Shown here piece after piece: positions 30,013 through 38,262 of a stretch of 64,000 nt of DNA (positions within the stretch are counted from its first letter, which is position 1; every line of letters starts with the position of its first letter). Source of the stretch: Pseudomonadota bacterium (lineage in GTDB: Bacteria > Pseudomonadota > Gammaproteobacteria > Burkholderiales > Rhodocyclaceae); the NCBI GenBank assembly GCA_018261895.1, contig JAGTRT010000028.1, positions 1 to 64,000 on the forward strand, in the 5' to 3' direction. A program made the position numbers and the translations under genes. The notes under the pieces were generated by a model. That model was not told the DNA's origin and did no database searches. It was given only the letters and a program-made list of their open reading frames with translations.

Positions 30013-30055
30013 ACTTTCAGTGACTGAACAGTCTGCAAGCGCGCACCGCTGAACC

Positions 30056-30268
30056 ATGTACCGCGTCAAGACCACCTACCGCAACGGCACCGCCCGACCC
30101 ATCATCGAGCACGGACCCTGGCACCCTGCGCGCAAGGACGCCGAGTTCTGGGCCGAGGTCCTGCTCAACGCCGGCTACGCGGTCGAAATCGAAAGCCAGC
30201 ACGGCAAGATCGAAGAGGGCGGCGGCGACAACAACGACCTCGCCGCAGCCCTCGCCAGCATGGCCTGA
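30056..30268 (+). CDS. Small conserved-looking cytosolic protein, unknown function
   Basis: 70 residues: MYRVKTTYRNGTARPIIEHG, then PWHPARKDAEFWAEVLLNAGY, a beta-strand/helix pattern, and an acidic C-terminus (KIEEGGGDNNDLAAALASMA). It has normal, high-GC codon use and follows the adenosyltransferase gene. I cannot name a family. Coding is supported by codon-position GC bias and a compact alpha/beta pattern, not by homology. Confidence 0.62.
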   Translation: MYRVKTTYRNGTARPIIEHGPWHPARKDAEFWAEVLLNAGYAVEIESQHGKIEEGGGDNNDLAAALASMA

Positions 30269-30281
30269 GCGCCCCAGCAAC

Positions 30282-30320
30282 ATTTCAAATTTGGGCATTT
30301 TTTCCGGTTGACCGTGAAAT
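30282..30320 (-). repeat. Uptake-like motif, near-consensus intergenic copy
   Basis: Minus strand: CACGGTCAACCGG, then AAAAAAT, then GCCC, then AAATTTGAAAT. It sits 13 bases after the small gene's stop and before the compositionally different island. Confidence 0.9.
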
Positions 30321-30344
30321 CGGGTGCGACGGCGCCCTAGCCGC

Positions 30345-30914
30345 TCAATCGCCTCCGCCGCCGGCACAATCCCCGGAAAAGTTGGCGTCGCCAACGGCAT
30401 CGTCCGCCGCATCCAACGAATCAAGGCGAGAACGGTCTCGTCGCGCTTTTATCCTTCTTGCAAAAGCTATGGCGACCATCATCAAGATCGCCAGCGACAT
30501 CACCGCCCATGGTCCATATGGCTCGTTTTGCCACATCCGCCATAGTGAAAGAATGGAAATCAGGCCGTAGCCAATACCCGCCAGCACTTCAAAGGTGCTG
30601 GGTGCTCGTGTTTCGCGCTGAACAGGTATTTCTGGCTCACGCGAAACCTTATGCCTGAGGATGGGATCGCCATCAATGACTTCGTTTGCAATGGCGAACT
30701 GCGCATGTAGCAGATCGGCGAATGTTGCATCAATCCGAAACGGCTGAGCATCGACCGCTGCCAGCAGGGCATTATCAAACCGATCACCAGGTAGAACAGC
30801 CCGAATAAATTCGACAAGCTCCCGAATTTCAGTATTCGACGGCAAAGTGACAAATGCGCCACCACCAAAGGCAAAAAGGCGCGAGGCGACATCGTTGGCT
30901 TGGCGGAGATTCAT
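30345..30914 (-). CDS. Unknown protein with two C-terminal membrane segments
   Basis: 189 residues. The N-terminal 110 residues look soluble (TLPSNTEIRELVEFIRAVLPGDRF). Then come two hydrophobic stretches (VLAGIGYGLISILSLWRMW and GPWAVMSLAILMMVAIAFA) and a basic, then Asp/Ala-rich, tail. No ribosome site is obvious before ATG 30914. The stretch 30.4-31.6 kb is visibly lower in GC and richer in A/T codons than its surroundings. Probably horizontally acquired together with the next gene; function unknown. Confidence 0.6.
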   Translation of the reverse strand: MNLRQANDVASRLFAFGGGAFVTLPSNTEIRELVEFIRAVLPGDRFDNALLAAVDAQPFRIDATFADLLHAQFAIANEVIDGDPILRHKVSREPEIPVQRETRAPSTFEVLAGIGYGLISILSLWRMWQNEPYGPWAVMSLAILMMVAIAFARRIKARRDRSRLDSLDAADDAVGDANFSGDCAGGGGD

Positions 30915-30974
30915 AGGGATGAAACATGCCCATTTAGTACATCCGAGAACTGGTCTCGGTTTCTCGCAGCCACC

Positions 30975-31598
30975 TCAAGCATGCTCTGGTCCTAAGTTTC
31001 GATGAAATACGATTTGCGCTTTTTCGTGTGGCCGAGACTGTGAGTGGTAATTCAGATCGCTTTTTCCAGGCTCACTAGCAACACTGCAATTGTTGGCCTC
31101 GTAATCTTCAAGATGAAACCCATCGTGCCACAGTCCGTTTTCTGCTATTCGCTTCACATAGACATATAGCTCGGGAAAAACACCGGCTCTTGCAAGGAGA
31201 TCGCGTAAGCAAATGCCCTCGACAAGGAGGAGTGGCGAATTGTTGATTGAACAGCTCAGAGCAGCTTTTAATTGATCGAAATCGATACGATCAACATAAG
31301 GAAGAACTCTTTCGCTTGGGATAATGAAGTCATCCGCATGTACTACGCCACAGGACAGCGACGCAGCTAGTGTCTTGGCAAGGTGTGACTTCCCAGAGTT
31401 CATGAAGCCTTCAATCGCGACAATTGCACCACTTCGCAAGGATATGAGCGAGTTGCAAAGAGATGCGACATTCGCGTGATGGGTTGCCTGGTATCCAATA
31501 GCATTTAAGGCCATAGTCACATCAGGATATGCACCCCGAGCCAGCATGTCGAGTAAATATCGCGGTCCTCCATTCCGTCTAAATGCAGGACTGCGCAT
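30975..31598 (-). CDS. P-loop kinase-like protein in low-GC island
   Basis: 207 residues. A Walker A motif is clear (AIEGFMNSGKSHLAKTLA), followed by VVHADDFIIPS, where a uridine-kinase-like nucleoside/small-molecule kinase has its DD motif, and LLLVEGICLRDLL, the VEG strand of that superfamily. The first 60 residues and the last 30 have no match I recognise. The chain start is uncertain (ATG 31598; a later Met at MLARGAY is possible). Base composition is low in GC. Substrate unknown; an accessory or toxin/resistance-type kinase is possible. Confidence 0.65.
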   Translation of the reverse strand: MRSPAFRRNGGPRYLLDMLARGAYPDVTMALNAIGYQATHHANVASLCNSLISLRSGAIVAIEGFMNSGKSHLAKTLAASLSCGVVHADDFIIPSERVLPYVDRIDFDQLKAALSCSINNSPLLLVEGICLRDLLARAGVFPELYVYVKRIAENGLWHDGFHLEDYEANNCSVASEPGKSDLNYHSQSRPHEKAQIVFHRNLGPEHA

Positions 31599-31680
31599 TC
31601 TCTATCGCTGACACATACACCCGGCGCACGATGACCCTTAGGGGTAACATCGCCCCAAAACCCGCATCAGGAGACAGCCG

Positions 31681-32502
31681 ATGGACATGCCTTCATTCAG
31701 TACGCTTTCGCTCACGCTCGTCGATCATGTGGCGGAGGTGCGGCTCAATCGGCCGGAGAAGTCGAATGCGATGAGCGCGGCGATGTGGCAGGAGATTCGC
31801 CAGGTGTTTACGTGGATCGACGCGACGCCGGCGGCGCGGGTGGCGATTCTGGCGGGTGAGGGGGCGAATTTCTGTGCGGGGATCGATCTCGTGATGCTGG
31901 GCGGCATTCAGCAGCAGATTGCGCAGGCGGATGGGGCGCGTAGCCGCGAGGCCTTGCGGGGTGTGATCCTCGATTTGCAGGATTGCCTGAATGCCATCGA
32001 GCGTTGTCGCAAGCCGGTGTTGGCGGCAATTCAGGGGGCTTGCGTGGGTGGCGGGCTGGATCTCGTGTGTTGCTGCGACATGCGCTACGCGGCGCCGGAT
32101 GCGGTGTTTTCGATCCGCGAGATCGACCTCGGCATGGTGGCCGATGTGGGCACGCTGCAACGCCTGCCGCGGCTGATCGGCGAGGGGATGACGCGTGAAC
32201 TGGCGTTCACGGGGCGCGACGTGGGCGCCGACGAGGCGCTGCGGCTCGGCCTGGTGAATTTCAAATTTGAGGATTTTTTCCGGTTGACCGTTGAAGTCCG
32301 CCAGATGGCGCAAAGCATTGCCGCGAAGTCACCGCTGGCCATTCGCGGCATCAAGTCGGTGCTGAATTTCAGGCGCGACCACAGCGTTGCCGATGGGCTG
32401 GCGCATGTGGCCGACCTGAACGCGGCGCAGTTGCTGTCAGGCGACCTCGACGAGTGCCTGGCCGCCCGGCGCGAGAAACGGCGCCCGAATTTCGCCGACT
32501 GA
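31681..32502 (+). CDS. Crotonase family enzyme, probable delta(3,5)-delta(2,4)-dienoyl-CoA isomerase
   Basis: 273 residues; ATG 31681 has AGGAGA upstream (31669-31674). Crotonase-fold motifs: GEGANFCAGIDLVML (CoA oxyanion loop) and AIQGACVGGGLDLVCCCDMRYA. The segment FSIREIDLGMVADVGTLQRLP carries the Glu and the second acidic residue (VADVGTLQ) that mark dienoyl-CoA isomerases rather than hydratases. It would act in beta-oxidation of unsaturated acyl chains. A motif copy (32258-32293) is read NFKFEDFFRLTVE. Confidence 0.88.
   Translation: MDMPSFSTLSLTLVDHVAEVRLNRPEKSNAMSAAMWQEIRQVFTWIDATPAARVAILAGEGANFCAGIDLVMLGGIQQQIAQADGARSREALRGVILDLQDCLNAIERCRKPVLAAIQGACVGGGLDLVCCCDMRYAAPDAVFSIREIDLGMVADVGTLQRLPRLIGEGMTRELAFTGRDVGADEALRLGLVNFKFEDFFRLTVEVRQMAQSIAAKSPLAIRGIKSVLNFRRDHSVADGLAHVADLNAAQLLSGDLDECLAARREKRRPNFAD
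32258..32293 (-). repeat. Uptake-like motif copy, sense in the crotonase gene
   Basis: Minus strand: AACGGTCAACCGG, then AAAAAAT, then CCTC, then AAATTTGAAAT. It is the best preserved in-gene copy and is read F-x-F, then F-F-R-L-T-V. Confidence 0.9.
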
Positions 32503-32545
32503 GCGTCGGCGGGCTGTTCCCGGAAAGCCGCCGAGATTCGGCGAA

Positions 32546-32614
32546 CGTCATTCCCGCGCAAGCGGGAATCCATGACAATCAAGGTGCCGAATCCCCGCCT
32601 TCGCGGGGATGACG
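32546..32614. repeat. Paired-hairpin intergenic element (CGTCATTCCCGC type)
   Basis: Two hairpins, ATTCCCGC/GCGGGAAT (32550-32569) and ATCCCCGC/GCGGGGAT (32591-32610), are framed by inverted CGTCA and TGACG, so the whole also forms a long imperfect palindrome. This class of element is widespread in proteobacteria. Here it lies between convergent genes and could end transcription from both sides. Confidence 0.85.
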
Positions 32615-32629
32615 AGGAACCCGGTATCC

Positions 32630-33055
32630 TTAGCGGCTGATGCGCCGCATGCTCATCAGCGAGAAGCCGTCGTCGGCGCGGCCGGCGCTGTCGATGATGG
32701 CATCCTGCGCGACCTTGCCGGCGTAGCTGCCATCCGGCAGGCGGTTAAGGCGGGCGGTGTAGTAGACCTTCTTGCCGGAGCTCAGGGCCATGTAGAGGTG
32801 CTCGCCGTTGATGGTGCCTTCGACGTAGTAGGCGCCGAGCGTGCCGTAGAAGCCGGAGCCGTCCTGCACGAAGTTGCCCTCGCCCCAGTTGGCGCCGACG
32901 CCGTTGCCGGTGCTCCACTTGCCGCTGATGTTCTCGGCCGGCGTCCCGGCCTTGGATTGCAGCCAGGGCGTGGCGTCGGCCCGGGTCAGGTCACGCGAAC
33001 AGGCGCCCAGGGTCAGGGCGGCCAGGAATACGAGGCACAGGCTTTTGAAATTCAT
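32630..33055 (-). CDS. Lipoprotein of unknown function
   Basis: 141 residues with lipobox LGAC (Cys19) after LVFLAALT. The mature part starts SRDLTRADATPWLQSK and continues with Gly- and Tyr-rich beta-strand segments (NISGKWSTGNG, WGEGNFVQDGSGFYGTLGAYYVEGTINGEHLY split over two sheets), reminiscent of a small beta-barrel that binds a hydrophobic ligand. No family is recognised. It lies 60 bases downstream of aroG on the same strand, separated by the aroG terminator. Confidence 0.75.
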   Translation of the reverse strand: MNFKSLCLVFLAALTLGACSRDLTRADATPWLQSKAGTPAENISGKWSTGNGVGANWGEGNFVQDGSGFYGTLGAYYVEGTINGEHLYMALSSGKKVYYTARLNRLPDGSYAGKVAQDAIIDSAGRADDGFSLMSMRRISR

Positions 33056-33077
33056 CTCGGTTCCTTCCGGAAGTTCA

Positions 33078-33104
33078 GAAAAAAGCAGGCCGGTTCCGCC
33101 GGCC
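33078..33104 (-). terminator. Rho-independent terminator after aroG
   Basis: On the minus strand GGCCGG, loop CGGAA, CCGGCC is followed by TGC and TTTTTT. It lies 12 bases after the aroG stop. Confidence 0.88.
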
Positions 33105-33115
33105 GTCGGCTGCGA

Positions 33116-34207
33116 TTATTCGGCTGCTCCGGCTACGCGGCGCGCCCGCACGGCAGTGGCAAGGCGTTCGAGGACCTGCACGCTATCATCCCAGCCGATG
33201 CAGGCGTCGGTGACGCTCTGGCCGTAGGTCAGCGGCTTGTCCGGCACGATGTCCTGGCGGCCTTCGACGAGGTGCGACTCGACCATGACGCCGACGATGC
33301 GGTCTTCGCCGGCCGCGATCTGGGCGGCGACGCTGTCGCAGACTTCCATCTGCAGCTTGTATTGCTTGCGGCTGTTGCCGTGCGAGAAATCGACCATGAG
33401 CCGCGCCGCAAGGCCGGACTTCGCAATCTCGGTGCACGCGGCTTCGACGCTCACTGCGTCGTAGTTTGGCTCCTTGCCGCCGCGCAGGATGACGTGGCAA
33501 TCCTCGTTGCCCATCGTCGACACGATGGCCGTGTGGCCGGACTTGGTGACCGACAGGAAGTGGTGCGGCGAATTGGCCGAGCGAATGGCGTCGACGGCGA
33601 TGCGCATGTTGCCGTCCGTGCCGTTCTTGAAGCCGACCGGGCAGGACAGGCCGGAGGCCAGCTCGCGGTGCACCTGCGACTCGGTGGTGCGGGCGCCGAT
33701 GGCGCCCCAGGCGATGAGGTCGGCCGTGTATTGCGGCGTGATGGTGTCGAGGAACTCGGTGGCGCAGGGCAGATCGAGCTCATTGACTTCGAGCAGCAGG
33801 CGACGGGCCAGGCGCAGGCCTTCATTGATGCGGAAGGTGTTGTCCATGCGCGGGTCGTTGATCAGGCCCTTCCAGCCCACCGTGGTGCGCGGCTTCTCGA
33901 AATAGACGCGCATGACGACGATGAGGTCTTCGGCGTATTTCTCGGCTTCCTTGGCCAGCTTCTTCGCGTAATCCATGGCCAGGTCGTGGTCGTGGATCGA
34001 GCAGGGGCCAATGACGACGAGCAGGCGGTCGTCGGCGCCATGCAGGACGCGATGGATGGCCTGGCGGGCGGCGTGGGTGGTCTGCGCGGCGCGCGTGGAC
34101 ACCGGGTATTCGCGGAAAACATGGGCCGGCGGCACCAGCTCCTTGATTTCCTTGATACGCAGGTCGTCGGTATTCGGTTTGCTTTGCGGCGTCATGGCCA
34201 GCCCCAT
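33116..34207 (-). CDS. aroG: 3-deoxy-7-phosphoheptulonate (DAHP) synthase, class I
   Basis: First enzyme of the shikimate pathway, joining PEP and erythrose 4-phosphate. 363 residues (ATG 34207; ATG 34195 also possible). Motifs: GPCSIHDHDLAMDYA (metal Cys), MRVYFEKPRTTVGWKG, GARTTESQVHRELASGLSCPVGFKNGTDG, and DFSHGNSRK (PEP/metal). The type is the AroF/G/H family with feedback control by an aromatic amino acid; which one cannot be told by reading. Own terminator downstream. Confidence 0.96.
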   Translation of the reverse strand: MGLAMTPQSKPNTDDLRIKEIKELVPPAHVFREYPVSTRAAQTTHAARQAIHRVLHGADDRLLVVIGPCSIHDHDLAMDYAKKLAKEAEKYAEDLIVVMRVYFEKPRTTVGWKGLINDPRMDNTFRINEGLRLARRLLLEVNELDLPCATEFLDTITPQYTADLIAWGAIGARTTESQVHRELASGLSCPVGFKNGTDGNMRIAVDAIRSANSPHHFLSVTKSGHTAIVSTMGNEDCHVILRGGKEPNYDAVSVEAACTEIAKSGLAARLMVDFSHGNSRKQYKLQMEVCDSVAAQIAAGEDRIVGVMVESHLVEGRQDIVPDKPLTYGQSVTDACIGWDDSVQVLERLATAVRARRVAGAAE

Positions 34208-34240
34208 TTAAAAATGCTTGAAAACCCGGCATTCTACCGG

Positions 34241-35344
34241 ATGAACATGGAAGATTTCGACCTGACACCCTCGCCCGAGATTCCCGCCCAGCCCATCAAG
34301 GGGCGCGGCGCGGCGGGCAATGTCGCGCATCGCTTCAGCACCGACACCCGCCAGGCCGAGGACGACGGCTGGACGCCGGCCGAGGCGCCGCACCCGAAAA
34401 CCGCCCTGCACATCGACCACGCGAAGAGCATCATCAGCCGCAACGAGTCGCCCGACCTCGCCTTCGACCTCTCGCTGAACCCCTACCGCGGTTGCGAGCA
34501 CGGCTGCATCTATTGCTACGCCCGGCCCACGCACGCCTATCTCGGGCTGTCGCCGGGCCTCGATTTCGAGACGCGAATTTTCGCCAAACCCGATGCCGCG
34601 CGGCTGTTGCGCGAAGAACTGGCGAGGCCCGGACATGTCTGTTCGACCATCGCGCTGGGCACCGCCACCGATGCCTACCAGCCCTTCGAGCGCCAGGAAA
34701 GACTGAGCCGCGCCGTGCTTGAGGTGCTGCTCGAAACGCGCCATCCGGTCAGCGTCGTCACCAAGTCGTCGCTGATCGTGCGCGACGTCGACCTGTGGGC
34801 CGACCTGGCACGCCAGAACCTCGGCCACGTCGCCATCTCGCTGACCACCCTGAACGGTCCGCTGGCCCGCCAACTGGAACCTCGCGCCTGCGCGCCGCAG
34901 GCCCGCCTGGCGGCGATGGAGCGGCTGGCGACGGCCGGCGTGCCGGTCTCGGTCATCGTTGCCCCGCTCATTCCGGGCATCAACGATCACGAACTGGAGA
35001 AGCTGCTTGGCGCAGCGAAGGATCACGGGGCGAGCAGCGCGCACTACACCCTGCTCCGCTTGCCCTACGAGGTGGCCGGCCTGTTCCGCGACTGGCTGGC
35101 CTGGCACGCGCCGGAGAAGGCGGCGCGCGTCATGTCGGTGCTTTACGATTTGCGCGGGGAAAGGGCAAACGACCCGAATTTCGGCAGCCGGATGACCGGG
35201 CTCGGGCATTTTGCCGAGCTGTTGCGGCAGCGCTTCGCGCTGGCCTGCCGGCGGCTGGCGCTGGCGCCGACCATGCCGGTGCTGGATACGACCCGTTTTG
35301 TACCGCCCCGCGCCGGCGACGAACGCCAGCTCAGCCTGTTCTGA
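34241..35344 (+). CDS. Radical SAM protein of the PA0069 family
   Basis: About 367 residues from ATG 34241 (ATG 34214 and 34247 are also in frame; no clear ribosome site). The radical SAM cluster motif is CEHGCIYCYARP within NPYRGCEHGC. Other family marks: RGAAGNVAHRFS near the start, the SVVTKSSLIVRDVDLWADLAR strand, VIVAPLIPGINDHE, and LRLPYEVAGLFRDWL. The family occurs widely in proteobacteria and its reaction is not known. It is divergent from aroG. Confidence 0.88.
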   Translation: MNMEDFDLTPSPEIPAQPIKGRGAAGNVAHRFSTDTRQAEDDGWTPAEAPHPKTALHIDHAKSIISRNESPDLAFDLSLNPYRGCEHGCIYCYARPTHAYLGLSPGLDFETRIFAKPDAARLLREELARPGHVCSTIALGTATDAYQPFERQERLSRAVLEVLLETRHPVSVVTKSSLIVRDVDLWADLARQNLGHVAISLTTLNGPLARQLEPRACAPQARLAAMERLATAGVPVSVIVAPLIPGINDHELEKLLGAAKDHGASSAHYTLLRLPYEVAGLFRDWLAWHAPEKAARVMSVLYDLRGERANDPNFGSRMTGLGHFAELLRQRFALACRRLALAPTMPVLDTTRFVPPRAGDERQLSLF

Positions 35345-35380
35345 CGCCGCTGCCCGCAGGCTGGCGTCAGGCCGACACCG

Positions 35381-36001
35381 TTACGGCATCTGCGTCAGGT
35401 AGTTGGCAATGGCGACGATGTCTTCGTTCTTGAGCGGCGCCGTGGCGATGGCCATTAGCTGGTTGTTGCGCACGCCGGTCTGGTCGCGATAGCGGGTGAT
35501 CGAGGTCTTGAGGTAAGGCACTTTCTGCCCGGCCAGACGCGGGAAGAGCTCGTTGCCGCGCGCCTGCTCGCCGTGGCAACGGGCGCACAGCTTGTTGAAG
35601 AGTTCCTTGCCACGCGGCACCAGGGCTGCATCGGCGGCCGACGGCGGCACCTTGTTGCTGGCGTAGTAGTGAGCGGCCTGCACGCGCTCTTCCGGCTTGA
35701 GCACCTTGATCAGGCCTTGCATGAACGCATCCTTGCGCTCGCCGCTGCCGAACTTGCGGATCTGTTCGAGCAGGTAGGCCGGGTTCTGGCCGGCCAGGTT
35801 AGGCACGTCAGGCGTCTTGCTGATCCCGTCTTCGCCGTGGCAATTCACGCAGAAGAAAGTGACCTTCTTGCCCGCGTCAACGGCCGAGCGCAGGGCAACG
35901 GGGTCGTTGGAGATACTCTTCAGACGGTCCTGCAGCGCCGTGTCAGTCTGAGCAAATGACGAAGTCGCAAGAAAGTAAGCCAGAAGGATTAGTCCACGCA
36001 T
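35381..36001 (-). CDS. Dihaem cytochrome c (c4-like)
   Basis: 206 residues with a signal peptide (LILLAYFLATSSFAQ). Two class I haem domains have CVNCHGEDG and CARCHGEQA, with axial Met candidates in the GLIKVLKP and NQLMAIATAPL regions. This twin-domain arrangement is the cytochrome c4 type, an electron carrier to terminal oxidases. It is convergent with the radical SAM gene and lies 27 bases downstream of tldD on the same strand. Confidence 0.9.
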   Translation of the reverse strand: MRGLILLAYFLATSSFAQTDTALQDRLKSISNDPVALRSAVDAGKKVTFFCVNCHGEDGISKTPDVPNLAGQNPAYLLEQIRKFGSGERKDAFMQGLIKVLKPEERVQAAHYYASNKVPPSAADAALVPRGKELFNKLCARCHGEQARGNELFPRLAGQKVPYLKTSITRYRDQTGVRNNQLMAIATAPLKNEDIVAIANYLTQMP

Positions 36002-36028
36002 CAGAGCACCTCAAAATTGTGAGCGGTA

Positions 36029-37442
36029 TTATGCAGTACCGCCTACTGTCAGTCCATCGATACGTAGCGTTGGCTGGCCTACGCCAACCGGTACGCTCTG
36101 TCCGTCCTTGCCGCAGGTGCCGACACCCGGGTCCAGTTTCAGGTCGTTGCCGATCATCGAGACGCGGGTCAGCGCATCCGGGCCGTTGCCGATCAGCGTC
36201 GCACCCTTGATCGGCGTGGTGACCTTGCCGTCCTCGATGAGGTAGGCCTCGCTCATCGAGAAGACGAACTTGCCGCTCGTGATATCGACCTGGCCACCGC
36301 CGAAATTGGCGGCGTAGATGCCCTTCTTGACCGAGGCGAGAATCTCCGCCGGATCGTGCTGGCCGGCCAGCATCATGGTGTTGGTCATGCGCGGGATGGG
36401 CAGGTGGGCGAAGGATTCGCGGCGGCCGTTGCCGGTCGGGGCGACACCCATGAGGCGGGCGTTCAGGCTGTCCTGGATGTAGCCCTTGAGGATGCCGTCC
36501 TCGATGAGCACGTTGCGTTGCGTCGGGTTGCCTTCGTCGTCGATGTTCAGCGAGCCGCGGCGGTCGGCAATCGTGCCGTCGTCGATGACGGTAACGCCCT
36601 TGGCGGCAACGCGCTGGCCGATGCGCCCGCTGAAGGCCGAGCTGCCCTTGCGGTTGAAGTCGCCTTCGAGGCCGTGGCCGACGGCTTCGTGGAGCAGGAT
36701 GCCGGGCCAGCCTGAACCGAGCACGACGGTCATCTGGCCGGCCGGCGCCGGTATGGCGTGCAGGTTGGTGACGGCCTGATGGACGGCCTCTTTCGCGTAG
36801 CGCTGGAGGACTTCGTCGTCGAAATAGCCGAAGTCGAAACGGCCGCCACCGCCCGACGAGCCCTGCTCGCGCTTGCCGTTTTCCTCGATGATCACCGAGA
36901 TCGAACAGCGCACGAGCGGCCGGATGTCGGCGGCCAGACGGCCGTCGGAACCGGCAACGAGGACGACTTCGTACTCGCCGGCGAGCGAAGCCATGACCTG
37001 CAGGACGCGCGGGTCAAGCGCCCGGGCAAAACCTTCGAGGCGTTCGAGCAATTTGACCTTGGCCTCGGCCGGCAGCGAGGCAATCGGGTCATGCGGCACG
37101 TACAGGGACTGTCCCACGGTCGACCGGAAAAATTGCCCAAAATTGGAATTTTGTCCGGCCGTGCCGATGGCCCGCACGGCGTTGGCGGCGTCGCCGAGCG
37201 CGCGCAGGCTGATGTCGTCGGAGTAGGCAAAGGCCGTCTTCTCGCCGGAAATGGCGCGCACGCCGACGCCCTGGTCGATGTTGAAGCTGCCCGACTTGAC
37301 GATGCCCTCGTCGAGGCTCCACGCCTCGGAGCGCGAATACTGGAAATAGCTGGCCAAAGGTCCGCGACAGGTCGCCTTCGGAGAGCGAGAAGGGGGCCAG
37401 CAGCAGGGATTCGGCTTGGGCCAACGCATTGTTTTGACTCAT
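36029..37442 (-). pseudogene. tldD: TldD metalloprotease gene with a small frame-shifting deletion near its 5' end
   Basis: TldD with TldE/PmbA forms a protease used in microcin and quinohaemoprotein maturation. The body is intact: [16 protein letters not shown] (HExxxH zinc site), GMV-type strands, and [13 protein letters not shown]. The expected N-terminus [20 protein letters not shown]... is in another frame and joins the body near 37345-37358 (...TFGQL against ...[10 protein letters not shown]), with roughly ten residues missing compared with E. coli TldD. A product could start from the out-of-frame ATG 37429, giving a wrong N-terminus. Genuine lesion or assembly error cannot be separated here. 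Confidence 0.75.
37116..37150 (+). repeat. Uptake-like motif copy, sense-frame, in tldD
   Basis: Plus strand: ACGGTCGACCGG, then AAAAATT, then GCCC, then AAAATTGGAAT. It contains the perfect CGGTCGACCG palindrome. On the minus-strand gene it is read [11 protein letters not shown], the common sense frame. Confidence 0.88.
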
Positions 37443-37452
37443 GAATACTTCC

Positions 37453-38262
37453 TTAAAGTTTGCGATGGGCGAGGGCCGGCAGGCTCTCGCGAATGTCGGC
37501 GATGCGCTGGTGATCGAGGTCGGCGATGACGACGCCCGGCCCCTTCAGCTTGCGGTCGAGAATCTCGCCCCACGGATCGATGATCATGCTGTTGCCGTGG
37601 GTCATGCGGCCGTTTTCATGGCGTCCGCCCTGGCCGACAGCAAGAAGATAGCACTGGTTCTCGATGGCCCGGGCGCGCAGCAGGATTTCCCAGTGCGCCC
37701 GTCCGGTCGTTTCGGTGAAGGCGGCCGGCACAAGGATCAGGTCGACCGGCCCCAGCGCCCGGTAAAGCTCGGGGAAACGCAGGTCGTAGCAGATCGACAG
37801 GGCGACGCGGCCGAAGGGCGTGTCGACGGCCACCGGCTGGTCGCCCGCTTCGATGAAGCTCGCCTCGTCGTAGGCTTCATCGCCCTTTTTGAAACCGAAG
37901 AGGTGGATCTTGTCGTAACGCGCCACGCACTCGCCCGCCGGGTTATAGACCAGGCTGGCATTGCGCATCTTGTCCGGCGTGCTCGCCGCCAGCGGGATCG
38001 ACCCGGCAAACAGCCAGATGCCATGGCGCTGCGCCGTTTCGGCCAGCCAGGACTGGATCGGCCCGCTGCCGAAATCCTCGCGTGCCCGCACGCGGTCGGC
38101 ATCGGCCGCCCCGATGATCGGAAAATACTCGGGCAGCACGGCCAGTTGCGCGCCCTGCCCGACCGCATCAGCGACCAGTCGGCCGGCCGTCGCGAGATTC
38201 TCTGCGACGCGCGGTCCAGACGTCATCTGCAGCGCTGCGATACGGCCATTCTGCTTGCTCAA
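37453..38262 (-). CDS. Carbon-nitrogen hydrolase, probable deaminated-glutathione amidase
   Basis: 269 residues, nitrilase superfamily: catalytic Glu in LAVLPEYFP, Lys in YDKIHLFGFKKGD, and Cys in SICYDLRFPELYR. The sequence is closest in style to the Nit1/NitX branch that repairs deaminated glutathione. It overlaps yhdP by four bases (ATGA) and tldD follows ten bases after it, so yhdP, nitrilase and tldD form one transcript, as in many beta- and gammaproteobacteria. Confidence 0.9.
   Translation of the reverse strand: MSKQNGRIAALQMTSGPRVAENLATAGRLVADAVGQGAQLAVLPEYFPIIGAADADRVRAREDFGSGPIQSWLAETAQRHGIWLFAGSIPLAASTPDKMRNASLVYNPAGECVARYDKIHLFGFKKGDEAYDEASFIEAGDQPVAVDTPFGRVALSICYDLRFPELYRALGPVDLILVPAAFTETTGRAHWEILLRARAIENQCYLLAVGQGGRHENGRMTHGNSMIIDPWGEILDRKLKGPGVVIADLDHQRIADIRESLPALAHRKL

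Noticed and set aside
32609-34213. Upstream open extension of the radical SAM gene
   Set aside because: It runs opposite the lipoprotein and aroG genes; the true start is close to 34241, at the RGAAGNV segment typical of the family.
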